From: Microbacterium sp. AB
GTDB lineage: Bacteria; Actinomycetota; Actinomycetes; Actinomycetales; Microbacteriaceae
Length of the DNA stretch: 64,000 nucleotides
Reading direction: 5' to 3'
NCBI RefSeq assembly: GCF_032878875.1
Contig: NZ_CP118157.1
Location: forward strand, 3,472,001-3,536,000
In this document: in pieces, positions 34,835 to 43,981 of the stretch
Layout: each line of letters begins with the position of its first letter
Position numbering within the stretch: position 1 is the stretch's first letter
Notes under the pieces: model-generated
Database searches by the model: none
What the model was told of the DNA's origin: nothing
Seen by the model: the letters and a program-made list of their open reading frames with translations, nothing else
Position numbers and translations under genes: made by a program

Positions 34835-35858
34835 ACGCCGAGAGCGCGAGCGCGGCGCCGCGCAGGTCGGCGAGCATCCGCTCCCGCTGCGACTCGTCGC
34901 ACCACGCCGCCTCGAAGCCGACCCGGGCGATGCGGACGGCGTCGTCGAGGCCGAGCCCCATCGCGGGGAGCGCCTCGGAGTACTCTCGCCCGATGTCGGT
35001 CCGGAAGAAGACGGCGTCGTCGGTCGCGAGCGTCACGCGCAGACCCGCGCGGACCATCCGCGCGATGCGGTGCCCGGGGTCGAACCCCCACCCCGAGAGC
35101 ATGCGCGTCGAGAACGGCGTGCACACGAACGGCACCCCGGCCTCCCCCACGCGCGCGAGCACGTCGGCGTCGTCGACGACGCGGTATCCGTGGTCGACGC
35201 GCTCGACGCCGAGACCGAAGACGGCGTCGGCCACGTTCCGCGGATCGGCGGACAGCGTCTCGCCCACGTGGGCCGTTCCCCGGAGACCGTGGCGGGCGGC
35301 GAGCGCGTACGCCTCCTGGAAGCGCAGCGGATCCTCCGTGAGCTCTGGCGTGAGGTCGTCCATCCCGATGCCGACGACGGCGTCGCGCGGATGGGCGAGC
35401 ACGGTCCCGACGAGGTCGACGGCCGTCGCGGCGGGCAGCGAGCGGTTGATCGCCGCGACGATGCGGAAGCCGACGCCGAAGTCGCGCTCGGCCTGCACGA
35501 GGCCGTCCGTCATGGCGTCCACGAGGCTCGTGTAGCCGATGCCGGCGTCGCGGAAGTTGTCGGGGTTGACGAAGTACTCGCGGTAGCGCAGGTTGCCGGC
35601 CCGCACGGCGTCCTCCACGCCCTCGTACGCGACCCGTGCGATCTCGTCGCCCGTCGTGAGCGCGGCGTGCGCGGCGTTGAAGACGTCGAGGAAGTCGGGG
35701 AGCCCCTCGTAGGCGAACAGCGCGTCGAGGTCGTCGGTGCGCAGCGGCACCCGGTGGCGCGCGGCCAGCTCGACGAGGGTCGACGCCCGCATCGTCGAGA
35801 CGAAGTGGCAGTGGAGCTCGGCCTTGGGAAGCAGGCGCAGGGCGTCTTCGGGGGTCAT
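34833..35858 (-). CDS. Adenosine-deaminase-like metal hydrolase
   Basis: 341 aa, ADA family. Metal and catalytic residues are kept: His16/His18 in AELHCHF, TAHVGE (His and Glu), RVDHGYRV and VTLATDDAVFF. However, the usual HLxG at the first metal site is HFVST here, so the substrate pocket probably differs from adenosine. A related deaminase or hydrolase acting on an amino-heterocycle is my inference. Last gene of the 15-gene unit, with an ATGA overlap with ubiX; AGGAGA lies upstream of its ATG. Confidence 0.75.
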   Translation of the reverse strand: MTPEDALRLLPKAELHCHFVSTMRASTLVELAARHRVPLRTDDLDALFAYEGLPDFLDVFNAAHAALTTGDEIARVAYEGVEDAVRAGNLRYREYFVNPDNFRDAGIGYTSLVDAMTDGLVQAERDFGVGFRIVAAINRSLPAATAVDLVGTVLAHPRDAVVGIGMDDLTPELTEDPLRFQEAYALAARHGLRGTAHVGETLSADPRNVADAVFGLGVERVDHGYRVVDDADVLARVGEAGVPFVCTPFSTRMLSGWGFDPGHRIARMVRAGLRVTLATDDAVFFRTDIGREYSEALPAMGLGLDDAVRIARVGFEAAWCDESQRERMLADLRGAALALSA

Positions 35859-36466
35859 GAGGGGTCTCCTGTCCGGTTCTGCGCGTCGCCGCGCGGGTCG
35901 ATACCGAGGTCGACGCCCCAGCGCCGCAACGGCGAGCGGACGCCGCACAGGGCGACCAGGCGCGCAGCGATGTCGTCGACGAGCTCGGCGACCGACGCCG
36001 GCCGCGCATAGAACGTCGGCACGATCGGATGGACGACGCCGCCGGCCTCGGAGACGGCGAGGGCGTTCCGGAGGTGGATCGACGACAACGGCGCCTCGCG
36101 CACCGCGAGCACGAGCCGCGTGCGCTCCTTGAGCGCGACGTCGGCGGCCCGCGCGACGAGCGTGTCGCCCGTCCCCGCAGCGATCGAGCCGAGCGTGCGC
36201 GCGCTGCACGGCACGACGAGCGTCGCGTCGACGCCGAACGACCCGCTCGAGATCGGCGCGGCCATGTCGCCGTTGGAGTGGATGTCGGCCACGAGCGGCG
36301 CGAGGTCGCGCACGCCCATCCCGCATTCGTGCTCGAGCGTCGCCCTGCCCCACCGGCTGACGACGAGGTGGGTCTCCGTGCCGGCTTCGCGGAGCATCTC
36401 GACGACGCGCACGGCGACGGCGGCCCCCGAGGCCCCCGTGATGCCGACGACGACGCGCGCGCTCAT
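35855..36466 (-). CDS. ubiX: UbiX-type flavin prenyltransferase
   Basis: 203 aa. VVVGITGASGAAVAVRVVE at the N-terminus binds FMN. VPCSARTLGSIAAGTGDTL and KERTRLVLAVREAPLSSIHL are the family core. It makes prenylated FMN, the cofactor of UbiD decarboxylases; a UbiD-family gene lies in the same operon at 45610. Actinobacteria use menaquinone, so this pair serves a dedicated decarboxylation rather than ubiquinone synthesis. ATGA overlap on both sides. Confidence 0.88.
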   Translation of the reverse strand: MSARVVVGITGASGAAVAVRVVEMLREAGTETHLVVSRWGRATLEHECGMGVRDLAPLVADIHSNGDMAAPISSGSFGVDATLVVPCSARTLGSIAAGTGDTLVARAADVALKERTRLVLAVREAPLSSIHLRNALAVSEAGGVVHPIVPTFYARPASVAELVDDIAARLVALCGVRSPLRRWGVDLGIDPRGDAQNRTGDPS

Positions 36467-38052
36467 GCCGTGCCGATGCGGGAACGGCCGTCGATGAGCT
36501 CGGCCGCGCGCTCGGCGACGGCGACGACGCACGCCTGCGTGTTCGCGGTGGGGAGGGTCGGGATGACCGACGCGTCGGCGACCCAGAGCGCATCGGCGCC
36601 GTGCACCCGGAGCGACGGATCGACGACCGCCATCTCGTCGACGCCCATCTTCGCCGTCCCGGAGGAGTGGAAGAAGGTCTCCACGCTGTCGCGCACGTAC
36701 TCCTCGCGCTCCTTCGCGTCCAGACGCCGGTCGGGGGTGAGCGCGCCGTCGCTGACCGCGCGGTAGGCGGGGGCGTCGAGCAGGTCGAACACGACGTCGA
36801 TCGCCTCGACGAGGGCGGTCATGTCGTCGGGATGGTCGAGGAAGTTCGGCTGGATGAGCGGCGCGACGGCGGGATCGGGCGACACGAGGCGCATCCATCC
36901 GACGCTCCGCGCGGACATGAGGCCGGGCGACACGGCGAACGCGGGCTCGTCGCCCAGGGGGAAGCGCTCGCGCACGGCCGGCGTGGCCTGTCCGGTCTGG
37001 GCCACGAAGGCGTGGAGATCGGGGCGGCCGTCGGCGACCGAGCTGCGCCAGTTCATCATCGTGCCGCCGCCGTTGTCGGTCAGGGGACCCATGTCCCCGC
37101 GGAAGCGGAAGCTCAGCCCCTGCAGCAGCGGGTGGTCCATGTAGTTCCGCCCGACGCCGCGCAGGGCCAGCCGCGTCGGGAGCCCCACCGCCGCGAGCTC
37201 CTCCGGATCGCCGACGCCCGAGTGCCACAGGATTCGCGGCGTGCCGATGGCCCCCGCCGTGAGCACCACGCCCCGGTCGGCCGCGACCGCGACGTCGCGG
37301 CCTCCCGACGAGAAGACGACGCCCACGGCGCGCGACCCGCGCCACACGACGCGGCGGACCTCGGCGTCCGTGAGCACCGCGAGGTTCGGTCGTGCCAGCG
37401 CGGGATCGAGGTAGCCGCGCGCCGTGCTCCATCGCTCCATCGGCAGGCCGGGCCGGGTGAGGCCGTTCATGTTCGCGAGCGCGGCGCCCTCGTTGTCCTC
37501 GGCGTTCGGATCGTCGATCACCGGGATCCCGACGGAGGGAGCGGCCTCCAGCATCGCCGCGGCGACGGCGTGCGGCCGCTTCGACGTCTCGACGCGCATC
37601 GGCCCGCCCGCCCCCCGGTAGGCGTTCGCGCCGCCCTCCCAGTCCTCCGAGAGGCGGAAGTACGGCAGCAGCGCGTCGAAGTCCCAGCCCGTCGCGCCGT
37701 TCTCGCCCCAGAGGTCGTAGTCGCGCCGGTTGCCGCGATACCAGAGCATGGCGTTGACGCTGCTCGATCCGCCCAGCACGCGCCCGCGCGGGATGCCCAG
37801 CACGCGCCCGTTGACGCGCTCGCTCGGCTCGTAGTCGTAGCCCCAGTCGTGCTCGCCGCGCAGCAGGCTCGTCCAGCGCGTCGCGTCGCGGATGGCGCCC
37901 ACGCCGTGATGCGCGCCTCCCGCCTCGAGGAGGAGGACCCGCGCATCGGTGTCCTCCGACAGCCGTGCCGCAAGCACGTCGCCTGCGGTGCCTCCGCCGA
38001 CGACGAGGTAGTCGTACGAGGCGGCGAGCGCCCCCGGATCGGACGTGAGCAT
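36463..38052 (-). CDS. GMC-family FAD oxidoreductase
   Basis: 529 aa. ADP-binding YLVVGGGTAGDVLAARLSED (residues 15-34), GMC signature GGSSSVNAMLWYRGN near residue 95, second signature TAGAIGTPRILWHSGVG near 265, and C-terminal catalytic region FFHSSGTAKMGV with NTQACVVAVAERA. Family members oxidise primary alcohols, including choline, polyethylene glycol, pyridoxine and hydroxymethylfurfural. In this operon it most likely oxidises a hydroxymethyl or alcohol group. Its ATG shares one base with the preceding stop (TGATG). Confidence 0.85.
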   Translation of the reverse strand: MLTSDPGALAASYDYLVVGGGTAGDVLAARLSEDTDARVLLLEAGGAHHGVGAIRDATRWTSLLRGEHDWGYDYEPSERVNGRVLGIPRGRVLGGSSSVNAMLWYRGNRRDYDLWGENGATGWDFDALLPYFRLSEDWEGGANAYRGAGGPMRVETSKRPHAVAAAMLEAAPSVGIPVIDDPNAEDNEGAALANMNGLTRPGLPMERWSTARGYLDPALARPNLAVLTDAEVRRVVWRGSRAVGVVFSSGGRDVAVAADRGVVLTAGAIGTPRILWHSGVGDPEELAAVGLPTRLALRGVGRNYMDHPLLQGLSFRFRGDMGPLTDNGGGTMMNWRSSVADGRPDLHAFVAQTGQATPAVRERFPLGDEPAFAVSPGLMSARSVGWMRLVSPDPAVAPLIQPNFLDHPDDMTALVEAIDVVFDLLDAPAYRAVSDGALTPDRRLDAKEREEYVRDSVETFFHSSGTAKMGVDEMAVVDPSLRVHGADALWVADASVIPTLPTANTQACVVAVAERAAELIDGRSRIGTA

Positions 38053-38666
38053 CAGTTGTGCTCGCTCGGGCCCATGATGGTGATGCCCTCGGTCTTCTCG
38101 ACGTGGCGCACGAAGACGTACTTGTCCTCTCGTCCGTCGGAGTGCTTGCGCCTGATCCCGGGCTCGAGGACGCCGTCGGTCTTCGCGACGAGGAGGTACG
38201 GCTCGCGGGCGACGAGTCCCTCGGCGCACAGCCCGTCGAACTCGTCGAGCGTCGTCGCCGTGAACGCCTGGCGGACGCCTGCGCCCCGCGCGATGGCGGC
38301 GAGGTCGACGGTGCCCGAGGCGGTGTGCGTCCTCGGCCCGCCGATCGACTGGTACTGCTCGTTGTCCCACACGACGACGAAGAGGTTCTCGGGCCTCTCG
38401 TTGCCGAGCGTCGCGAGGATGCCGAGGTTGAACAGCAGCCCTCCGTCGGTGTCGAGCGAGACGACGCGGCGGTGCGGGAGGCCGACGGCGAGGCCGAACG
38501 CCTCGGGCGTGACGCAGCCGAGCTGCTGCTGGAAGAGGCTCGCCTCCCGCATGTGCGGGGCGGCGTTGTACCACTCGTCGACGGCGCCGCCGAGGGAGAG
38601 GACGACGAGCTCGTCCTGCAGCCGCGCCCCCAGGAGCCTCATGCAGGCGAATCGGCTCATGCTCAT
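38052..38666 (-). CDS. TPP-dependent decarboxylase, C-terminal (beta) subunit, ComE-like
   Basis: 204 aa. It is only the pyrophosphate-binding domain of a TPP decarboxylase: SLDTDGGLLFNLGILATLGN then VVVWDNEQY gives the Gly-Asp/Gly to Asn TPP-Mg motif. Such half-size subunits are known from sulfopyruvate decarboxylase (ComD/ComE) and are related to phosphonopyruvate decarboxylase. The partner is the preceding gene. ATGA overlap confirms stoichiometric synthesis. Confidence 0.8.
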   Translation of the reverse strand: MSMSRFACMRLLGARLQDELVVLSLGGAVDEWYNAAPHMREASLFQQQLGCVTPEAFGLAVGLPHRRVVSLDTDGGLLFNLGILATLGNERPENLFVVVWDNEQYQSIGGPRTHTASGTVDLAAIARGAGVRQAFTATTLDEFDGLCAEGLVAREPYLLVAKTDGVLEPGIRRKHSDGREDKYVFVRHVEKTEGITIMGPSEHN

Positions 38667-39163
38667 CGCACGATCCCCCCTCCGAGGACGACGGCCGAGT
38701 GGTGGTAGGCGGAGTAGGACCAGTCGTAGGCGTCGGCGATCGCGCGTTCGATCTCGCCCTCCTCCCTGACGATGCGGTACGGCGTCCGCAGCGCGTCGAG
38801 CAGCGGCTCCATGGTGATGCCGTGCGGGACGGCCCACCAGTTGTTCTCCCCGAGCTCGCCGCGGTAGCTCATGAGCATGATGACGGGGATCCCGGCGCCC
38901 AGGCCGAGACGGGCGAGGTGCTCCGTGGCGGCGCGCAGGCCCGAGTTCTCCATGACGAGGGCCGCGCGCTTGCCGGAGAGGAACACGCCGCCGGCGATCG
39001 CGGCGCCCTCCCCCTCGTTCGTCACGGGGATCGTGCGGATGTCGGGGTCGGCGTCGAGGGCCGGGTACAGCTCCTTCAGGAGGGAGTCGGGCAGGTATGC
39101 GACCACGCTCACCCCCGCCTTCTTCAGTCCGCGGATGACCGCGGAGACGGCTTCTTGCTTCAT
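38663..39163 (-). CDS. TPP-dependent decarboxylase, N-terminal (alpha) subunit, ComD-like
   Basis: 166 aa. Contains the pyrimidine-binding domain with the cofactor-activating Glu in VTNEGEGAAIAGGVFLSGK and VMENSGLRAATEHLARLG. Matches the alpha half of sulfopyruvate/phosphonopyruvate decarboxylase-type enzymes, which turn a 2-oxo acid into an aldehyde. The ALDH in the operon could take that aldehyde. GGAGGAAGCC precedes ATG 39163; 22 bases separate it from the LLM gene. The acid substrate is unknown. Confidence 0.8.
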   Translation of the reverse strand: MKQEAVSAVIRGLKKAGVSVVAYLPDSLLKELYPALDADPDIRTIPVTNEGEGAAIAGGVFLSGKRAALVMENSGLRAATEHLARLGLGAGIPVIMLMSYRGELGENNWWAVPHGITMEPLLDALRTPYRIVREEGEIERAIADAYDWSYSAYHHSAVVLGGGIVR

Positions 39164-39185
39164 GGCTTCCTCCGGATGGCTGTTG

Positions 39186-40565
39186 TCAGCGGGCGCCGTC
39201 GAGCTGGCGCCGGCGGACGGGATGGGTGGGGTCGAGACGGGCCTTTCCCGTGAACCGGTGGCGCAGCGTCGGTCCGGCGGGGGTCGTCCCCGCCCGCCCG
39301 CGCTCGACGAGGATCGGCAGCACGAGCCCGATGACGTCCTCATAGGCCCCGGGTCCGCCGAAGGTGGGCTCGAGCATGATGCCGTCGATACCGGCGCCGT
39401 CGACGATCCGCTCGATCTCGTCGGCGACCTCGGCGGGCGAGCCCGTCACCTGGAAGCCCCGCATCGCCTTCGTGCGGAATCCGTCGAGGACGCCGCGGAC
39501 GCGCGCGTCGGGATCGGTGCGCAGGTAGTGCTCGAGGAGCGTGCGCCCCTGGTCGGTGGACAGGTCGGCTATGCGCGTGTCGGGGTCGATGCGCGTGAGG
39601 TCGATGCCGGTCAGCCCTGCGAAGATCACGCCCGCGTCTCCGTAGGCGAGGAGCGCCTCGTACTCGGCCCGCTTGGCCCGCGCCTCCGCGGTCGTCGGCG
39701 CGACCGTGACCGTCATGCCCGTCACGACCGACACGGTCCGGGGATCGCGGCCATGTGCCTCGGCCTGCGCGCGGATGTCGTCGACGTGCGCCTTGGCGGA
39801 GGCGATCGACTGCCCCTGCACGAAGACGGCCTCGGCGTTGCGCGCCGCGAACGCGCGTCCGCGGGACGAGGTGCCGGCCTGGAAGAGCACGGGCGTGCGC
39901 TGCGGCGTCGGGGGGACCGCGAAGACGCCGTCCGTCCCGTGGAACTCGCCCCGCACCTCGACGCGGTGCAGCCCTGCGGGCTCGGCGAAGACGTTGCGCG
40001 CCCGGTCCTTGACGAGCGCGTCGTCGTCCCATCCGGTCTCCCACAGCGCGAGGCACGTGTCGATGAACTCGTCCGCGGCGTCGTAGCGGCGATCGTGCGC
40101 GAGACGGTCGGTCAGCCCGAACAGCTCGTCCGTCGTCGCCTGCGAGCTCCCGGTGACGACGTTCCACCCGATCCGGCCGTCGGTGAAGCGGTCGAGCGTC
40201 GCGAACCGGCGGGCCGTGCCGTAGGCGCGCTCGACCGTCGTGGGGGAGGTGACGACGAAGCCGAGACGCTCCGTCTCCCGCGCGAGCGCGGCGATCGCGA
40301 GCATCGGGTCGACGGCGGGGAACTGGATGCCGTGCGCGGCGACCTCGTCGGGCATGACGCCGTCGAGCGTGGCGTAGCCGTAGGTGTCGGCGAAGAAGAG
40401 GAAGTCGAACCCGGCCGCGTCGAGCGTCCGCGCCAGGCCGGCCCAGTAGTCGACGGAGTCCCATCCGTCCGCTCGTCCGAGCGGGTGCGTCCACGTCGGC
40501 ATCCCCGTCGAGGGGTTCATCATCTCGAACGCGCCGAACAGGATCGGCCCTCGTGCATCGCTCAT
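39186..40565 (-). CDS. LLM-class flavin-dependent monooxygenase (NtaA/SnaA/DszA type)
   Basis: 459 aa, bacterial luciferase-like fold. FDFLFFADTYG, FVVTSPTTVERAYGTARRFA, GRIGWNVVTGSSQAT and PVLFQAGTSSRGRAFAARNA are the hallmarks of the nitrilotriacetate monooxygenase/DszA subgroup. Such enzymes use reduced FMN from a separate reductase to oxygenate or cleave C-N, C-S or ring bonds. No reductase gene is in the operon. The ATG shares one base with the ALDH stop. The gene probably encodes the oxygen-dependent ring or side-chain cleavage step; inference. Confidence 0.83.
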   Translation of the reverse strand: MSDARGPILFGAFEMMNPSTGMPTWTHPLGRADGWDSVDYWAGLARTLDAAGFDFLFFADTYGYATLDGVMPDEVAAHGIQFPAVDPMLAIAALARETERLGFVVTSPTTVERAYGTARRFATLDRFTDGRIGWNVVTGSSQATTDELFGLTDRLAHDRRYDAADEFIDTCLALWETGWDDDALVKDRARNVFAEPAGLHRVEVRGEFHGTDGVFAVPPTPQRTPVLFQAGTSSRGRAFAARNAEAVFVQGQSIASAKAHVDDIRAQAEAHGRDPRTVSVVTGMTVTVAPTTAEARAKRAEYEALLAYGDAGVIFAGLTGIDLTRIDPDTRIADLSTDQGRTLLEHYLRTDPDARVRGVLDGFRTKAMRGFQVTGSPAEVADEIERIVDGAGIDGIMLEPTFGGPGAYEDVIGLVLPILVERGRAGTTPAGPTLRHRFTGKARLDPTHPVRRRQLDGAR

Positions 40566-42070
40566 CAGATCACCATCACCACGGACTTGGTCTCCAGGTA
40601 GTTCTCCAGGCCGTGCGGCCCGTTCTCGTAGCCCCATCCCGACTCCTTGTGCCCGCCCTTGACGAGCTCCGGCCCGAGGAAGGAGTGGCAGTTGACCCAG
40701 ACGGTCCCCGACTCGAGCGCCGCCGAGACGCGATGGGCGTTCGAGAGCCCCTCCGTCCAGACGCTCGCGGCGAGGCCGTAGGCGGAGTCGTTCGCCCATG
40801 CCACGACCTCGTCGAGGTCGTCGAAGGGGGTCACGACGGCGACGGGGCCGAAGATCTCCTCGCGCATGAGCCGCATGTCGTTCGTGACGCCCGTCACCAC
40901 CGTGGGCGGGAAGAACGTCCCGGCGTCGCCGACACGGGCGCCTCCCGTCACGACGCGTGCGCCCTGCGCCGTCCCCTCGTCGAGGAAGCCCTCCACCCGC
41001 TCCGCCTGGGCGGGGCTCACGAGCGGGCCGAGGTCGGCGTCGGGGTCGAGGCCGTGGCCGAGGCGCAGCCCCTCGCCGAACGCGGCCATCCCCGCGACGA
41101 CCTCGTCGTAGACGTCGCGGTGCGCGTACACCCGGGCGCTCGCGACGCACACCTGCCCGCCGTTGTCGAAGATGCCGCGCGAGACGCCGTCGATCGCGGC
41201 CGGGAGGTCGGCGTCGGGGAGGACGATCGACGGCGACTTGCCGCCGAGCTCGAGGGTGAGCCGCTTGAGGGTGCCGGCCGCGGAGGTCACGAGGCGCTTG
41301 CCGACCGCCGTCGAGCCCGTGAAGGCGACCTTGTCGACGCGGGGATGGTCGGCGAGCGCCTGCCCCGCCTCGGCGCCGTACCCGGGGAGGATGTTCACGA
41401 CGCCGTCTGGCAGGCCCGCCTCCTGCAGCAGCCTGCCGAGGTAGAGGGCCGTGAGCGGGGTGTTCTCGGCGGGCTTGAGCACGATCGTGCAGCCCGCGGC
41501 GAGCGCGGGCGCGAGCTTCATGGAGGCCATGAGGAGCGGCGAGTTCCACGGCACGATGGCCGCGACGACGCCGACGGGCTCGCGGCTCGTGTAGGCGAAC
41601 ACCTCCTTGCCCGCCGGCGTGCGGCTGAGCGAGGTCGGCACCGTCTGCCCGAGGATCTTCGTCGGCCATCCCGCGTAGTACCGGAACTGGCCGATCGCGG
41701 CCGGGACCTCCCCGAAGCGCGACGTCCGCCAGTTCTTGCCCTGGTCGAGGCTCTCGAGCTGGGCGAGGTCGTCGAGGTGCTCTTGGAGGAGATCCGCGAC
41801 GGCCCGGAGGATCCGTTCCCGCTCCATGGGCGAGATGCGCGCCCATGGGCCGCGCAGGGCACGGCGGGCGGCGGCGACTGCGAGGTCGACGTCGGCCGCG
41901 CGAGCGCGCGCGACCTCGGCGATCGCCTCCCCGGTGGCCGGATCGTGCGTCGCGAACGTCTCGCCGGCCTGCGCGGGCCGCCAGACGCCGTCGATGAGCA
42001 GGCCGTGAGGGCCGTCGGCGAGGAAGCGCGCGACGCGCTCTCGCAGCGGGCCGGGGGTCGGGATGGGCAT
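40565..42070 (-). CDS. Aldehyde dehydrogenase
   Basis: 501 aa. Full ALDH: VPWNSPLLMASMKLAPALAA, NAD-site Lys in IVLKPAENTPLT, FTGSTAVGKRL, catalytic Glu in LELGGKSPSIV, catalytic Cys in GGQVCVASARV, and EEIFGPVAVV. It probably oxidises the aldehyde left by the GMC or TPP enzyme. ATG 42070 has a GAGGAG site; ATG 42094, which overlaps the ATPase stop as ATGA, is an equally possible start and adds eight residues. Confidence 0.87.
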   Translation of the reverse strand: MPIPTPGPLRERVARFLADGPHGLLIDGVWRPAQAGETFATHDPATGEAIAEVARARAADVDLAVAAARRALRGPWARISPMERERILRAVADLLQEHLDDLAQLESLDQGKNWRTSRFGEVPAAIGQFRYYAGWPTKILGQTVPTSLSRTPAGKEVFAYTSREPVGVVAAIVPWNSPLLMASMKLAPALAAGCTIVLKPAENTPLTALYLGRLLQEAGLPDGVVNILPGYGAEAGQALADHPRVDKVAFTGSTAVGKRLVTSAAGTLKRLTLELGGKSPSIVLPDADLPAAIDGVSRGIFDNGGQVCVASARVYAHRDVYDEVVAGMAAFGEGLRLGHGLDPDADLGPLVSPAQAERVEGFLDEGTAQGARVVTGGARVGDAGTFFPPTVVTGVTNDMRLMREEIFGPVAVVTPFDDLDEVVAWANDSAYGLAASVWTEGLSNAHRVSAALESGTVWVNCHSFLGPELVKGGHKESGWGYENGPHGLENYLETKSVVMVI

Positions 42071-42090
42071 GGGGTCGCTCCTCGGGGGGT

Positions 42091-42903
42091 TCATGCGGCC
42101 TCGACCCCCTGCGCCCCGCCTCCGAAGAGGAGGGACGAGAGGCGATCGTGCAGCTCGTGGAATCGCGCCGAGCGCATCATCTCCGCGGTGCGCGGGCGCG
42201 GCAGGTCGATGTCGACGACCTCGACGATGCGCCCGGGACGCGCGCTCATGACGGCGACCCGGTCGGAGAGCAGGATGGCCTCGCCGATGCCGTGCGTCAC
42301 CATGAGCGTCGTGGGGTGCGAGGCCATCCAGATGCGCTGGAGCTCGAGGTTGAGTCGCTGTCTCGTCATGTCGTCCAGCGCGCCGAAGGGCTCGTCGAGC
42401 AGGAGGATGCGCGGCTCGTTCACGAGGGCGCGCGCGATGGCGGCGCGCTGGCGCATGCCGCCGGAGAGCTGCGACGGCCGCGCCCTCTCGAAGCCGCGGA
42501 GGCCGACGAGATCGATGAGTCCCTCGACGACGGCGGGGTCGGCGCGCACGCCTGCGACGTCGCGGGGGAAGGCGATGTTCCTCGCGACGGAGCGCCAGGG
42601 CAGCAGTGCCGGCTCCTGGAAGGCGATCCCGATGCTGTGGTCCTTCTGCATCTCGTGCGGGGAGCGCTCGCCGACGCGGGTCGTCCCGGTCGTGGGATCC
42701 TCCAGTCCCGCCAGGATGCGCAGGACGGTGGACTTGCCGCAACCGGAGGGACCGAGGAGGGAGGTGAAGCTCCCCTCCTCCGTCGACAGGTCGACCCTCT
42801 CGAGCGCGTCGACCGTCCGACGTCCCGTGCGGAACGCCTTGGACAGCCCGGCGATCTCGATGCCCGTCATCCGTCCCATCCCTCCGGTTGCGGCCGTGCT
42901 CAT
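42091..42903 (-). CDS. NMT1/SsuA-type importer ATP-binding protein
   Basis: 270 aa, SsuB/TauB/NrtD-like. Walker [36 protein letters not shown] signature, Walker [15 protein letters not shown] and switch [13 protein letters not shown]. The subfamily serves sulfonates, nitrate, taurine, pyrimidine precursors and other small anions or heterocycles. ATGA overlap with the binding-protein gene. Confidence 0.88.
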   Translation of the reverse strand: MSTAATGGMGRMTGIEIAGLSKAFRTGRRTVDALERVDLSTEEGSFTSLLGPSGCGKSTVLRILAGLEDPTTGTTRVGERSPHEMQKDHSIGIAFQEPALLPWRSVARNIAFPRDVAGVRADPAVVEGLIDLVGLRGFERARPSQLSGGMRQRAAIARALVNEPRILLLDEPFGALDDMTRQRLNLELQRIWMASHPTTLMVTHGIGEAILLSDRVAVMSARPGRIVEVVDIDLPRPRTAEMMRSARFHELHDRLSSLLFGGGAQGVEAA

Positions 42904-43922
42904 CGGAGGAGGTCCTGGACGGACGTGTCGAAGAGCTCGTCGACCGAGATCTCGATGCCGCCCAGCCCGAGCGTCTCGACCGTGCCGGCCATCCGCTCGT
43001 CGCTCATCAGGAGCGGCGCCTCCTGTCCCTCCGGCATGACGAGCTCGGCCATCGCCTCGACCTCGAGCGTCTGGTGGTCGACGCTGAGGCCTTGGTCGGA
43101 GCCGTACTCGTTCACAGCGAGGTCCGCCGCCGCCGCCGGGTCCTCGAACATGTCGAGGTATCCCCGCTGCGACGCGCGGAGGAACGAGGCGAGCAGCTCG
43201 GGCTCGTTCGCGATGGTCTCCTCCGTGGCGAAGATCGTGTCGGTGAGCACCTCGAACCCGTAGTCGGCGAAGAGCATCGTGTACGTGTCGATGCCCTGCA
43301 CGTTGAGCTGAGCGGGCTCGTTGATCGAATACACGACCTGGCCGTCGACCTCGCCGTTCGCGACGGGCGAGGGATCGAACTGCACGGGCACGATCTCGAG
43401 CGCGGACGGATCGATGCCGTTGATCTGGAGGAACGTCTCGAACTGAGTCTGGTTCGATGCCGCGACGCCGATCCGCTTGCCGATCATGTCCTCGGGCGTC
43501 TCGATGGGCGAGTCGGCGAGGCTCACGATGCTGAAGGGCGACTGCTGGAACGCGGCGCCGATGATCTTGAGGGGTGCGCCCGCGTTGATCGCCGAGGCGA
43601 CGACCTCGGCGCTCGCGTTCCCGACGGTCGCCGTGCCTGCCGTCACGACCGTGTCGGGGGACACGTTGGGGCCGCCGGGCAGCCACTCGAAGGCGATGCC
43701 CTCGTCTTCGTAGTAGCCCTCCGCGTCGGCGATCCAGTTCGCACCCCATTCCACCGTGGGAAGCCATCCGATCTGATAGGTGAGCTCCTGCGACGCGGCG
43801 CCGTCGTCGGTGTCGTCGGAGGGGGAGCCGGCGGTCGACACGGAGCAGGCGGTGAGGGTGAGCGCTGCTGCCGCCGCGAGGCCGGCGAACGCGCCGAGGC
43901 GGCGCGAGGCGGTGGTCTTCAT
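42900..43922 (-). CDS. NMT1/THI5-like substrate-binding lipoprotein
   Basis: 340 aa. Signal peptide with lipobox LTAC (Cys about 26). The mature protein has [19 protein letters not shown] and [19 protein letters not shown], the family start, and [20 protein letters not shown]. Homologous folds bind formylaminopyrimidine, riboflavin-like compounds, sulfonates or nitrate. AAGGA precedes the ATG and a 59-base gap separates it from the permease, enough for an extra promoter or translation control. It sets the substrate range of the operon and is the best target for ligand tests. Confidence 0.85.
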   Translation of the reverse strand: MKTTASRRLGAFAGLAAAAALTLTACSVSTAGSPSDDTDDGAASQELTYQIGWLPTVEWGANWIADAEGYYEDEGIAFEWLPGGPNVSPDTVVTAGTATVGNASAEVVASAINAGAPLKIIGAAFQQSPFSIVSLADSPIETPEDMIGKRIGVAASNQTQFETFLQINGIDPSALEIVPVQFDPSPVANGEVDGQVVYSINEPAQLNVQGIDTYTMLFADYGFEVLTDTIFATEETIANEPELLASFLRASQRGYLDMFEDPAAAADLAVNEYGSDQGLSVDHQTLEVEAMAELVMPEGQEAPLLMSDERMAGTVETLGLGGIEISVDELFDTSVQDLLR

Positions 43923-43981
43923 GGGGATTCCTTCGGGTGGAGTGCGAGTGAGGACGGTGGAGCGGATGGTGCGGTGGAGCA

